Shown piece by piece: positions 24,165 to 36,234 of a stretch of DNA of 64,000 nucleotides. Below the pieces are notes generated by a model that was given only the letters and a program-made list of their open reading frames with translations, was not told the DNA's origin and did no database searches. Origin of the DNA: Liolophura sinensis (lineage: Eukaryota > Mollusca > Polyplacophora > Chitonida > Chitonidae); contig NC_088302.1 in the NCBI RefSeq assembly GCF_032854445.1, positions 37,516,191-37,580,190 of the forward strand. Direction: 5' to 3'. The translations under genes and the position numbers were made by a program. How positions within the stretch are numbered: the stretch's first letter is position 1; each line of letters opens with the position of its first letter.

Positions 24165-26830
24165 AAGCCTATATTCGTCTTGGTTGTACGAACGTGGCTT
24201 TCGCATGCACATGTTAACTGATACAGCAGCATCTCCAATAATTTCTGTCTGAGACAGCCTTGGGAAACCGGCTTAAGCTTTAGGGGTTAGCTCCACTCTT
24301 ATTGGCCTAGTGTGTATTTAAGCACGTAAACGAAGATTTGATGATCCACGTATACACCTGATTAGAAAATGATGTTCAGCCATTATCTGCATCTACTGAG
24401 AACTCACTGGGACAGGAATTGAGAAGACCAGTTCGGCTGGAGTGACCTGGGGTATTTAACAAGTCCGTGCGGCCGACAGCGCCAACAGTTTAACAGCAGA
24501 CCAGACGATTGATGAATGATTAGATTTTCCCGCCATTTGATTTCACAACTGTCACTTGGTGCGAACCAGGCACGTACCAAGTTTCTACTTAACCAGATAT
24601 TCTGTTTACTTTGCGAATAACGTTTATTAAAAAGCTGAACACGGGAAATATTTTCTGAAAGCTTTCTTTCCCAATCTGTGGGTGATTTATTATTGTATTC
24701 TTTCCTATCATACAAAGTTGCTTTTCTACGAGGTTTTGGATATTTGTAGACATTTTCTTCACATCACTAATGGAGACTATACAAACAATTGTTCATTCGT
24801 GATTACAATCACACTGTTATTAGACTTTCCCCAAAATGTGTAATTTACTAAGGTAAATCACAGTGTCCAAACCTACATATTTTCTCAACATTAGCTTGTC
24901 CAAAATAAAAATATCTAATTTCAAAATATCAAAGTATTGTACGGATAATAATTTTCTTGAACAAAAGTTGTCACAGCACAATAATGATATGTCTCATATC
25001 AGAGGTAACAATTCATTACTAATTAACATACTGCAATTAATAAAAAGCTGCCCTAATTAGACATAGTGTACCTAATTACTGGAAATTTCCAACGGCGAAT
25101 ATTGTACTCACGAAGCCAAAATTCCAGTACGTTTGTTCACATTACGTTATCTCTATATATCCATCTAACCGTGATATATCTGCGCTGAAGTTGCGCTTCC
25201 CACTGATGACCAATACGCCTGTTCCTGACAAAGGACACCACATAGACTGTCCCCAAAATTGGCGAGATTTGCTTACAAAAAATACTATGTCGGAATTAGA
25301 CATAGAAACATACTATGTCCTCTCAGATAAAATCTTTATCATGACTAATACCATATATTTTTGGCTACCCCAGAAAGTACATGTAGAAAGACGTAAAGGT
25401 AAACAGTAGACTCCAAGAGTTGTATATACGGTGCTTTGTGTATAACTAATCCACAAAAGCCATGTCCAGAGTTGGGATTGAACCCAAACCTGATGTGTCC
25501 TAATAATTTAATACCAATCGTCTCAATCACTCGGCCACGACTCGCTGTCTACTCTCTACAGTAAATGTTCATACATACACATATATTTCTAAGTTACAGC
25601 TATTTATGTGGTGGATCCAGTGTGATGGTGTCCATTCGACAGATTAGAATACTCACAGTACAAAATTACCTAAAAGCATCAATTTAATAGTACTAAGTTA
25701 CCATCACGTCTTTTCAAGACTTAAAATCAGGGAGTGGAGAATACCTAAAAACTAACATGTACAAAGCTGAGATTTAACAGATTTTTGTAAGATTTTTAAG
25801 AAACCCGACCTTAACTTGGCATTGGCAACTTTATTTTTCTATGTGTTTTCCACATATTTTTTTATGAAAGATGTCCCTTAAAAGTGTTTAAGTTCTGGGT
25901 ACCATATAATATAACTATTATAATTTTTGTCATGTTTAGCCGTTTCGCGGAAATATCCCATTTTTCAGAGTAATATAATAGGCTCTTCACATTCTGAAGA
26001 CAAGGTATTTTCCCTCTTTATTTCCAACAGTTGGTATATCCAGCCATTTAGAATTATGATTCGTTTGTATTCTTTCTTTGTCTTAGTCTTTACTTTACAG
26101 GCGTTTAGGCCTGTTTGGATATTACATTTTTATTTCGCTATTAAATTATCGGAATTCCCCAACGTGAGGGCACTGAGACCACGACTTTCAACATAGCTGG
26201 ATTTCCTTTATCTCTCTAGATATATCCCGATAGACATCTACACCTACACTGGCAATTGTATCTTAAATGTCTCTCCTTAGTGGCTACACAATAGGAATGT
26301 TTCCTGAAATTACATAGCGCGATTACTCCTACAAATATATATTCCCTTCACGCCCAGTAAGTCATTTTGGTAATAATTCCACTCTTGTCAGACTAAATAC
26401 TTATGAAGGAATCTCCTGAATTTATCCTATCCCTTTTTCTCTCACGCCTAGGCTGTCATTACGCCGACAACAAATGTGTAGCAGTCCTTTAATAGACTGG
26501 TATTAGCATTACGCCGTATACTGATTTACAATGCCGGCGATTCAAGTTATAAGCACGTCAATATGTCCGCAAATGCTTTACTTACGAGGACACTTAAAAA
26601 GCGATAAGAATAAAACATTTTCCTTTGTATTTGTCAAACATGCTTTCTGCTTTTACTACCCAATTTGCCAGCGCCTCTCCTATTCATTGACTCCCCCTTC
26701 ATTGGTTAATACTTTATAGAAATGCAAACACAGTCTGTAAGGTGTGATTGTTATGAATTGAAATAGATTTTCTGTCAGGGTTTGCAAAAATTTATATAAA
26801 CTACCAGTCTTAATTTTTGCCACCACGGCA
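24165..26830 (+). repeat. Large tandem duplication, copy 3 (internally deleted)
   Basis: It begins with one decayed unit of the 59-bp minisatellite ('cgtcttggttgtacgaacgt ... catgttaactg'). It then follows copy 1: 'cttaagctttaggggttag' (24272), 'attggcctagtgtgtattta' (24300), 'gcgcttcccactgatgacca' (25192). About 3 kb of the unit's middle is missing between 25340 and 25440. The right part resumes with the tRNA-like segment (25461), 'cggaaatatcccatttttca' (25946), 'cttatgaaggaatctcctga' (26399) and 'gattttctgtcagg' (26766). Confidence 0.8.
25461..25545 (-). repeat. tRNA-Ser/Leu-like pseudogene or SINE head
   Basis: On the minus strand, 'gagtcgtggccgagtgattg' resembles a box A and 'gggttcaatcccaac' is a good box B, about 50 bp apart as in class II tRNAs. 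The 3' acceptor strand does not pair with the 5' end, so a working tRNA is unlikely. The homologous place in copy 1 (15716-15790) is more degraded. Confidence 0.5.
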
Positions 26831-29800
26831 ATGTTCTGGGGTTGCGTGATATGAAAGTGAAAAAATAGCAATGCAGACTGTCACACAACAATGGGCAAAG
26901 AGAGCGAATCAATTTCACATTTCTGTCATATGTTGAATCTGCATCATTTGGACATTCGTATCTTGCCTTGGAGGTTTACCGGTAGGGTTGATTTCATCTT
27001 TATTTTGATGATATTAATACACGTGTGTTGTAGCCTTTCAGTAGATACACAGTATAAATTGCCACATCACTGTAATATTATATGAAACTGAGTGAACATA
27101 TGCGGCCTACCCCAGTAACAATTTATTGGAAACTGCCAGTACTTGACCTGACCAGAGACGATAGTGTGATAGTTGGCAAATGGTCACACGTAAAACAGGT
27201 GAAATTCGGTTTCTCGTCAGTTTATCTTAGTCACAATTCTATTTTCACTGTTCATTTAAATACTAAAAAAAGTATCAACGTAAACGTCCTAGCACTATGG
27301 CCTACGGAGAATTATGTAGAGAAATGCAGTGACGTTTATTAGACGTCACAGGTCAAGAATTATTCAAAATGTTGTGTTGTCATCACATTTAATATGTACA
27401 TGTAATCACATTAAAACAATACAAAGGAACTAGGCCTCGGGGATGCTTAAGTGCCAAGACAACTAATTATAGCGACTGATTACAACTCTACCTGATAACT
27501 TTATGCTTAACAAGGGGAAGTACTGATTATCGAGACCTCGCAGTGCAACTCTCCAAACAGTAAAACGAAATTTTGTGTAAGTATATAAACTAGTCCTTTA
27601 GTCTAAATTCCTTGCGGTGTTTTGTGTGCATGGTTGTACATGAGGTGTTGGTGTTTTCTTAGTGTCAACCATATTCCGCTCACCTGAAGGAAATCTGACA
27701 TAAAAGTACAGAATAATGAGGGAAAACTCAGGACTGACAAATCACAGACTTTTGTTTGTCTCGGTTGGTTGTATATCATGTACTGCTCATTCCTTGTACT
27801 ATACAATATCGTCTATTCACTCAATATGATTATTACTCAATCTACATATCTCCAAAACATCACAGAATTCATATTTAGGATAGTTTAAACTAAAATATTA
27901 GTATGCACTAGAACCACATGTGGATAGGTTGTTACTGTTCTGCTTTTCGGTTGTGTAGACACCTACCCAGAATACTTCAAAACTTATCCGTAAATCATTA
28001 TTTATACTTGAACTCAAATTTTCCGTGAAAAGTCAAACCTTTGTAAACAAATGAAGGGATAAGCACTTTACCTGACATCGCAGTTTGGATATATAAAGCA
28101 GTTGTTCTGCAAGATACAAATTTCGGATAATTCATTCAAAACAGTGCAAACATTAATAATAAATACTCTTATATTTGTAATAGGTAAGTCTGTAATAAAT
28201 TTTGAAAGGACCGTAAAACATTTTCCCGTTCGGTCAAAAGTAGGTTTGATGTTAACGGTTCTGAAATGCTAACGAATACAGACGGACTTCAGAAATTGTG
28301 ACTTTTTATTGATTTCGGTCTTTGCCTCCGCTAATTGAACAAGAGTACTAAAGAGCTTCTCGGTACTGGTAGTGAGTGGTTTGTAGCTGGGAGTGGTGGA
28401 AAATAATAGGGCTACAAAAAAAATTCCAGTATAGTGTTTTGTACGCTGAAACACACATCTGATTCGATTGAAGAATATCATACTTGTACCGCCGATCTCG
28501 TTAATGATACACTTGGCTTTGATATGGATTAAGAAATTCCAGGTTTAAATGTACCGTGTACATGTCTTCTGTGAAGTGACATGGTGATGTATTATGTTCC
28601 ACAGTCAACCACATGTATTTTTTCTCATTTTAAGTGAAAGCACAAGATAACCTTAAAAATATTTAGCTGCATATGTATTTGAGTCCAATCCCTCGAGCAT
28701 CAGAGTTAACCACCGGCGACAACCCGCTCACAATATGGCGGGTCTCAAAGCTTTCCAATTTTCTTGGAAACTGCCCTTATTTTTCTCGCTTGTTATGCGC
28801 GTTTGTTACGCATCGTAAAAATAACCTTAATTTATGATCTGGAAATTTCTATTAAGCATATGTTTGAATACTGTTTGTCCTCTACTTTAAAAAAGTCCAG
28901 CTTGGACAAATTGCCTCGGACATGTACTCTGCGCCATGTACTCATTGGCACAATTATGAAACTTTTCGCCGGAAGTTGTTTTCTCACTAGTTTTATCGAC
29001 ATACATGTATCTTAACCGGCCACTTTCCAGTTTCCCCCTTAATAGAACACACTAACAAGCTGTTTGAGCTGTTGACCAGATAAATTCACCCATTAAAGGT
29101 TCAGACAAGGATGGGAACTAACATGATCTCAGAATACTCTCTAGTCAACACGTTTTCCTGATCTGAGTGTTTTTACACGGATGTCTAGGTGCTTCAGCCA
29201 GATTCAACAGCCATCCTGATACACTTTTAGTTAAGCTAACCAGTCCAAGCGATCGTCCGGAGCTCCCAACCTCGCACCAAGGCTTTTTCCGTTAGTTACA
29301 TGTCTGGTTGACATAAGCTGTCCGTATACGGAGACGTTTGCCCGATAAAACATCCAAACCATTTACGAATTCCAGCTATCTTCATTTTGACGTAATGGCT
29401 TTTCACCAACTTCTCTCCATGGGGGATATGTGAAATGAGACAATCTACCGCAACTTGATGTCTATACTCCATCCTTATGTATTTGGACCGCTCTTTAAAA
29501 TAAGTAATGTAGAGCATCCAATTATGGCAGTGGTATCGCCTGCTAGGGAACACGGAGTTGGCTTACAAACAAGATATAATCTCGTACGCACTTTTACATT
29601 AATTTATGAATATTCTTACAAGAGCTTCGGCAATTTAACTTGTTTTTATAACGCATATTATCATCGTTGGAATGGCTGAGATGTTTCTTTCTTTGTCAAA
29701 AATTCCAAGCCTCTTGTTTCAGTTAAAAAAACTGCAAAGAATGGATCAGTGCTTTCTCAGAGATTGTATGATTACGTCCAAGGTGGTAAGTTAATAAGGG

Positions 29801-30440
29801 CGTTGTGAAATGATAGTGTTGTGGGCAGGTTACCACAGTATGGTGCCGCCAATTTTTCCCAGTAATGTCCAGGGTTGGAGTTTCCCGTGGACAGCCGACC
29901 GTCACAGCGAAGAACTACGCCATTGGAAGCATTGATATTTCTATGGATTTTATTTGACATACTTTACAAAGCCACCATCTGCGGTGCCTCCCACAAATAT
30001 AATGCGAGTTTTAATGATATGGTCGGGTGAATGTCAAGACTGAGTTGAATGATGGCAAATTGAAGCCAAGGCGTCTGATCATTATAGGCTAGAAAACTGG
30101 GTTCCTCCACGACCTCACCCGGTGACACTAGGACGTGGCCTCGTCAAAGCCAGTGCAACACAAAGAAGACATACAGGGGAACATGTGTATTTCTATACCT
30201 GGTAAACAGCAATTACCACCATTGCACTTCTTTTTTAACCTATTTCTGCCTAAGCTAGGATGTTAGGGGGAGTTTAAGTCGCTTTTTTATTGCTTAGTTA
30301 TTGATACATGAACTGTTGGAATAAAGCCTTAACTAAGGAATAAATTGACAAGAAACCGGATTTCACTGATTATGTGTGACTATCTGTCACACAATCGTTG
30401 TCTCTCTGGTTTTACTCTTCATGCTGTGGTCCCTTATACC
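26831..30440. other. Non-coding stretch with one dispersed-repeat copy
   Basis: Apart from the dispersed repeat at 27120-27430, I see no exon, RNA gene or named element. Open frames of up to 89 codons (such as 28269-28481 minus, 29296-29553 minus, 29455-29679 plus) lack any motif or splice-site partner. Confidence 0.5.
27120..27430 (+). repeat. Dispersed repeat, long copy
   Basis: It shares ordered words with 36235-36460: 'cagtttatc..agt', 'attctattttcactgttcat', 'cgtcctagcac', 'agacgtcac', 'tgttgtcatcacattta'. It shares its last part with 33285-33345 and its first part with 14235-14350. There are no terminal repeats or coding potential, and the family is unknown. Confidence 0.6.
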
Positions 30441-30444
30441 AAAA

Positions 30445-31010
30445 CGTTCTTAGAACTCAATGGTTGGTTTCAGTGTTCATTGGTTGCTGTATTGCTCGAT
30501 TGCTGATCAGTTCCTGAACTGCTTCCATTGTTGTTTAATTCCCTTCTTCCTCACATTGTTGCTTGATTCCTAAATTGCTCACAATTATTTCTTAGTTTCT
30601 GCATTTGCTGACATTATTTCTTAGTTTCTGCATTGCTAACATTATTTCTTAGTCCCTGTATTGTCCAGTAGTTGATACATGTATATTCCTAGATTGCTCA
30701 AGATCTTGTTGAATTTATATGTTGCTCACATTGTTGCTTTGTTGAGGTATTGCTCACATTGTTTTTCAGCCTCTGCATTGCTCAATTTTGGATTTATTCC
30801 CAGGTTGCTCACGTTCTTGTTGATTCCCTGTATTGCTAACATTGTTGCTTAATTCCCGTATGGCTCACATTGCTTTTTAGTTCCTGCATTGCTCAATTGT
30901 TGATTTAATCCCAGTTTGTGCACGTTCTTGTTGAATTCATGATTTGTTCAAATTATTGCTTAGCTCCTGCATTGCTCACATTGTTGTTTGGTTGGGTTTC
31001 AAGGGTCCCA
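30445..31010 (+). repeat. Degenerate minisatellite (ttgctcacattgttgctt-like)
   Basis: Words such as 'attgctcacattgttgctt', 'gattcc', 'tagttcctgcattgctca' and 'ttcttgttgaattc' recur at irregular 30-70 bp spacing over about 560 bp. Copies are heavily diverged and indel-rich, so no exact period can be given by eye. Confidence 0.7.
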
Positions 31011-32015
31011 GTTGTTGAACCGACACATCGCATGAATCATAGGTATGCTATAATAAGTACTGGCTTGAACTCAATTCTTCCCACTTGAATCAAAGTCGAA
31101 TTGATGGTCATTTTGTTTGACAGATCACGCGATAGAAAGAGAAACAGGAAGGGGCTGACAGTTGACGTTTGTATTGTATCCACTAAACCGCACCAGTTTA
31201 ACTTAGGGTTTGTTTATAGGACACTTATTAACGGTGCTACGTGAGATCGTGCTTTTTCCAGTCTCGGTAAGAAGAACTGAGATTGTTTGACAGGACAATT
31301 TCCCCACTTCACTCAGTTTGTTAACTCACTTTGAAGCCGCTGTCATCGATAAAATTGGTTTGCCAAGCAATCCAGGCGATGCTCTTCCACCTGCCAGTGA
31401 TGCTTATACTTCCGAGATTTGTTTCCTCTTGGGTGACACCCACGAAAAGATGGGTAAAGGGTTTTTAACGATCCTGTGACAAAGAAAAGATGGGTAAAGG
31501 GTTTTAGACGTGATGGCGCGCAAATTACAGGCGTCGAGATATGTAACGAAACTTAAAATCAATTATGGGCAGACTCTTAAAAAATAATGTTTTTGTTTTT
31601 GTTTTTATTTTTCGTAAATACAGAACTTATTCAATGAATTTACATTATGAGGAATTTGACATATTATGACTATTTGTTCGGAATTAAACATCCTTTAGAT
31701 GCCGTGGCAGGTTAAGACGTAGAATATGTATAAGCCTCACCGCCATATATATAAAGAAACCGAAATTCACCACATCTGCGGCATCCCAGAAAAAGCCAAC
31801 GCCTTCTTGCACTCAGGCCCCCGGTTAAGTTAATTGTCCATACTTAAATATAGCATGTCACAAATTTCACACAACGAATAATAGAGCTACTCACCGCAGC
31901 TTCCGGTAATACAATTCTTTTTATATATGAATCTGAAACACGTTCCTGTGTTTGACTGTGAATGTCATAGGAAAACATGAAAATCCCGAAACACTGAAAT
32001 TGCAGTTGGCTGTCA
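31011..32015. other. Non-coding stretch with a small tandem duplication
   Basis: At 31441-31504, 'aaaagatgggtaaagggttt' occurs twice about 44 bp apart with similar intervening sequence ('gacacccacg'/'gacaaag'). Nothing else is recognised. Confidence 0.55.
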
Positions 32016-32019
32016 AACT

Positions 32020-32320
32020 TGGTGTCCCACTCTTACGTCTGTCCAAACTGTGCTCCACTCTTATATCTGTGCAAACGAGTGCCCCACTCTTATATCTGTG
32101 CAAACGAGTGCCCCACTCTTATATCTGTCCAAACGGGTGCCCCACTCTTATATCTGTTCAAACGGGTGCCCCACTCTTATATCTGTCCAAACGGGTGCCC
32201 CACTCTTATATCTGTCCAAACGGGTGCCCCACTCTTATATCTGTCCAAACGGGTGCCCCACTCTTATATCTGTCCAAACGGGTGCCCCATTCTTATATCT
32301 GTTCAAACTGTTGCCAGACT
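32020..32320 (+). repeat. 29-bp minisatellite, ~10 near-identical copies
   Basis: The unit is ccccactcttatatctgtcc + aaacgggtg (29 bp). Central copies are identical or differ at one or two bases (gtcc/gttc, ggg/gag), which indicates recent amplification. Diverged units continue to about 32520 ('ccattcttacagcaatccaaa', 'ggtgtcccactgtgg'). Since 29 is not a multiple of 3, the array is read in all three frames in turn. It is open in each, giving three overlapping plus-strand frames with the same 29-residue super-repeat. Confidence 0.95.
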
Positions 32321-32524
32321 CTTGCACACGTAGCTGTCTACATTAACTGGTGCCACGTTCGTATAGCTGTTCTTGAGCCCTATTCTTATACATAGCTGTC
32401 CAAATGAGCTTGTTCCACGTATTTAGGCCTATAACCGAGGCCCCATTCTTACAGCAATCCAAATTAGACCGTGTCACACATTTAGTACAATATAGCTATC
32501 CAAACTGGTGTCCCACTGTGGCAG

Positions 32525-34715
32525 ATCGACAAAAAAAATCGTCGCAAATTGTAAATGAAAGGCATTCGTTCAGCTCGGATACACTGTTGTGGTCTGAAAC
32601 GAGTTCCGTTTTGTGGAAACCTTAGCGTAAATTCCAACATTCGTATAGTTAACTTACACTTTAACCCTGGCGATAATTTAACTAGACCGAAATTATAGAA
32701 CTCATTTATGCAAGTTATCGGAGTCACGACATTATTATAGGCTACATTCAGCTTTTCAGCTGGGAATCACAGTAAAATATCCAGGTTCTGTTTCGGCTAA
32801 ATGGCGAATGTCAGTCAATGGCAAGGGGAATAACCCAGAGTGTTAAGTACATGTACTTAAGAAATATTCAGTCCCTTCAGTCAGACTTCAGTCCCTTGTT
32901 AGCTGAATATTTTTTCTATTCTCGTTCACGACGGGAGACCCTAACCTTTGTCACCTTACATGTCGACATGCAGCTCCAAACCTAACTAGGGAAACTTTGG
33001 ATAGAAAGTAATATACAAGTAACTGAAAAATATATATATTTCACCATATTTTGGAAAGGAAGTTTTTTTTTGCATATAAATAGCTAGCGTCACAACATGC
33101 TTATATGATAAAGCTGGGCAAAGCAGCAAGTAGAACGAAGAGAGTAAAACCTCAGCAGGAACGACAACGTGACAACTGACAAATTTAGCTCAGTCAGTTA
33201 CGGTCTATCTGTAAACAGAAGCAAATCACACGCCCCTAAGCACGCTGTCATGACTTAAGTAGAATTAGATGAAAAATATTACAGTGGTCTAGAATAACTC
33301 AAAATGCTATATTGTCATCACATTTAACATATAGGCACATTAATCCCTCTTTCTGAAGTCTACACACAATCCGTTGAAATGTGTTCAGTTTTGAAGTTCT
33401 TACAAATAGAGGATTACACAATGAGTGACCCATTACATAAATTTTATTAAACGCGTGGTGTAATTTTCATTTGTTACGAGTCTTTGGCGAGGAACAAATA
33501 AAAATTACATCACGAGCTTAATAAACTTGATGTAATAGGTCAGAAAGTGCATATCCTATTTATCCCATAATTTATTTTGAATGGTTTTTGATGGTTGATA
33601 GTGAGGACAACGTCTATATGCTTTGACAAGTATGTACATGTAAATGAGATGCGTAATGATATCGATACATGTGAAACACACATTTCACTAAATATGGTTC
33701 TAGAAAACACTGAGGAAATCTGTGATTTCTGTGATCAGAAAGCATATCACAGTGCATCAGTTTGCAAAAAAGACGGCGAACATTTTTTTTTCGAAAATAA
33801 CAGCTCATATATCGAAACATTTGGCTCGAAAACTGTGACCTAAATTTAGGTCATATCTTTATGGTAACTGACATCAAGCGATGACTTGTAGGGTGCGGTG
33901 ATTTTGATATTATACTGAAGGAAGTATTTAAATTTAGGCTTTCAGCGCGAACAATTCATCTCAAAACTTATTTGCTTGTCTTACTGACTATCACGGAACT
34001 TGGAGAATGCAACAGTGTCTACGATGTTTCAAAGGGCTTGATTTTGACTTTGTTTTGAACTTTCTGTGTGATGGCAAACGTGATGTTGAACCTAAATGGC
34101 ACAGTGGGATAAATTATCTCGTTTGGTGTGGCAAATAGGATGAACTAGATCTAAGAATAATTTTGAGGTACATTAGCTGCAGACCAGCTCACACACGAGA
34201 CAACTCTTTGGTGCGCTACAAAGTAGTAATGCAAGTTTGAAGGTTTTTAATTTCGTAAAATTTCTTATACCGAGGTATGTTGCTGTCGTTGAACTCGTGT
34301 TCGTGAGCGCTTTATTTCCTTTTCACCAACCTTTTGCTATTTTTCACATTTCATGAAGATAAGTTTTATGCCTATTAGGTGCCCTAAAAAGTGAATTGTT
34401 TGGTACCAAGAAACCGGTGGAAACCGGTGTAGTAAGCTCTCGCTAGCATGGCTATTTTTCACGGCCACAAACAATAGAAGTAGTCCGTCCGGTATGGAGT
34501 TTGTATTTTTGGATAAGCGTGTCAATGAAAGTTCAGCTGGCCAATCAAAACTGCGGTTTATTTACATAATGTGTGGAATACTGAAAATTTTCATCACTGA
34601 TGTTATACCACTGACACAAGCAAATTATGGGATAAAATAAAATATACTTGTACAAGGCTCAGTTGGATAGATTCATGCGCAACCTCCTTAATATTTAAAC
34701 AGGAGATGTTCAGAA
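32525..34715. other. Non-coding stretch, one dispersed-repeat fragment
   Basis: A fragment at 33285-33345 ('ctcaaaatgctatattgtca', 'catcacatttaacata') matches the end of the dispersed repeat at 27360. A frame at 33595-33843 is open on both strands but shows no motif. Nothing else is supported. Confidence 0.5.
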
Positions 34716-34719
34716 GTGA

Positions 34720-34785
34720 TGATAAGAGCTAGGGGAAATAACTCAAGTGTTAGTTGCTTTGAATTATTTCCCCTAGCTCTTATCA
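34720..34785. repeat. Near-perfect hairpin, 27-bp arms, 12-nt loop
   Basis: Left arm 34720-34746 (tgataagagctaggggaaat...) and right arm 34759-34785 are reverse complements with a single mismatch. The loop is gtgttagttgct. The arms are too short for a standard microRNA precursor (about 33 bp), and no lower stem is seen. The best guess is a very small palindromic mobile element or a recent inverted duplication. Confidence 0.9.
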
Positions 34786-34789
34786 TGGA

Positions 34790-35262
34790 AACTTGTGTGA
34801 GTGATAATATAGGTCAAATTGTATTAAGTAAGTGTTGTCATGAATTAGAATTCACGTATGCTGATACACTGAAATGTGACAACTACACCGAAAGCATACA
34901 TAAATCCTGTTTGAGAGCACACGTGGTCGTCTGTCAATAACTTGTCATGCTATGGGTAATAGGTATTTTAATTATCAGGTTGAAAGTTACATTTGTTACA
35001 TATTTTTTGAATTGATGTTTTAGCACCGTGTTGAAGAATTTTTCCTAAGATCCGTTTTTGGCACAATGGTTTTCCCCATTATACAGTATCTAATATAAAC
35101 AACGATATTTAGGTGTGGCTGGAGTAAGGTCCACTTTTTCGGTTTTATAACCTGTACATTGATAACACAGGTATAGTCTTGCTTCAGTACCTTTTAGTCA
35201 CACGCTTGTCATAAAACAGGAAAGGTGAAGTAAAACAGAAATGGAAAAAGTATTTGCTACAA
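34790..35262. other. Non-coding stretch, nothing recognised
   Basis: No exon or repeat is supported between the hairpin and the 22-bp minisatellite. Confidence 0.5.
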
Positions 35263-35264
35263 CT

Positions 35265-35756
35265 TCACCAGGTATCTGACACACCTTCGCGAATTATCTG
35301 TCACACGTTTCCCAGGTATCTGACACACGTCTGTCAGGTATCTGACACACCTTCTCCAGGTATTTGACACACTTTAGCCCTATCTAGCACACCTTAGCCA
35401 GGTATCTTACACACCTTCGCCAGGTATTTCGGACATACCTTCGTAAGATATCTGGCACACCTTCGCCAGGTATCTCCGATACACCTTCGCCAGGTATCCG
35501 ACAAACCTTCGCCAGGTATCTGACACACTTTAGCTCTATCTGTCACACCTTAGCCAGGTATCTTACACACCTTCGCTAGGTATCTTACACACCTTCGCCG
35601 GATATTTGACACACGTTCGCCAGGTATCTGACACACCTTTGCCAGGTATCTGACACACCTTCGCCAGGTATCTAAAAACCTTTGCCAGGTATCTGAAACG
35701 TCTTTGGAAGGCATCTGAAAAACCTTTTACAGTTATCTGACACACATTTACCTAGT
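35265..35756 (+). repeat. 22-bp minisatellite, ~22 copies
   Basis: The unit 'caggtatctgacacaccttcg' + 'c' repeats every ~22 bp with scattered substitutions and small indels ('cactttagccctatctagca' variants). It resumes at 35930 after the inverted-repeat arm. A related lone unit is at 52154 ('ttgccaggtatctgataaat'). Confidence 0.93.
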
Positions 35757-35905
35757 ATGTGCGAAACTTGGAAGTACAACATATCAATGCGCAGAGCTGG
35801 TGGTGTTAGGAGTCACTGAGAAAAGGCAATTTCGATAGTGAATACGACTGATTTTACACAGATGAACATAGGCGACAGTTTAAAAGAAACAGACTATAAC
35901 AAACC
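35757..35905. mobile_element. Lone arm of the 19.2-kb MITE-like element
   Basis: Words match the right arm of the element at 19191-20047 in order and orientation: 'catatcaatg.g.agagct', 'aaggcaattt', 'gaatacgactgattttacac', 'aaaagaaacagactat'. It splits the 22-bp minisatellite in two. The second arm is missing, so this is a deletion derivative or a solo-arm insertion. Confidence 0.8.
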
Positions 35906-35929
35906 TAAATCAGATATCCGCCATATATA

Positions 35930-36012
35930 CCAGGTATGTGACAAACCTTCGCCACGTATATGACAACCTTCGCCAGGTATATGACAAACCTTCGCCAGGT
36001 ATTTGACAAACT
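35930..36012 (+). repeat. 22-bp minisatellite, second block (~4 copies)
   Basis: It continues the array of 35265-35756 with 'accaggtatgtgacaaacct' and 'cgccaggtatatgacaaacc' units. Confidence 0.85.
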
Positions 36013-36234
36013 TGCTGATCTCAAACCTCAATCGGACCAGCAAAGAATCTGGTTCATAATGGCTACCTCAACGTAACGCTGCGAGAGTTACATGCTAGGT
36101 AAGTTGTTAAGAAATGTCGATCCTTCATTTTCTTAATCATAAAAACACACACACCACAAAAAAACCTCTACAGCATGGAAATATGAACAGCGACTCCAAT
36201 GTGGTAGCATATACCCACGCGTAACTGGTTAATG

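Noticed and set aside
31952-32395. 147-codon plus frame as a repeat protein gene
   Set aside because: All three plus frames are open across the 29-bp array with equal content, so openness reflects the repeat unit and not coding.
35563-35745. Minus frame with repeated 'KVCQIPGKG'-like residues
   Set aside because: The frame is produced by the 22-bp repeat and is broken by its indels; no start, splice or homology support.
35265-36012. CRISPR-like array of 22-bp repeats
   Set aside because: Repeats are directly adjacent with no unique spacers, copies are imperfect, and the context is a eukaryotic genome; it is a minisatellite.
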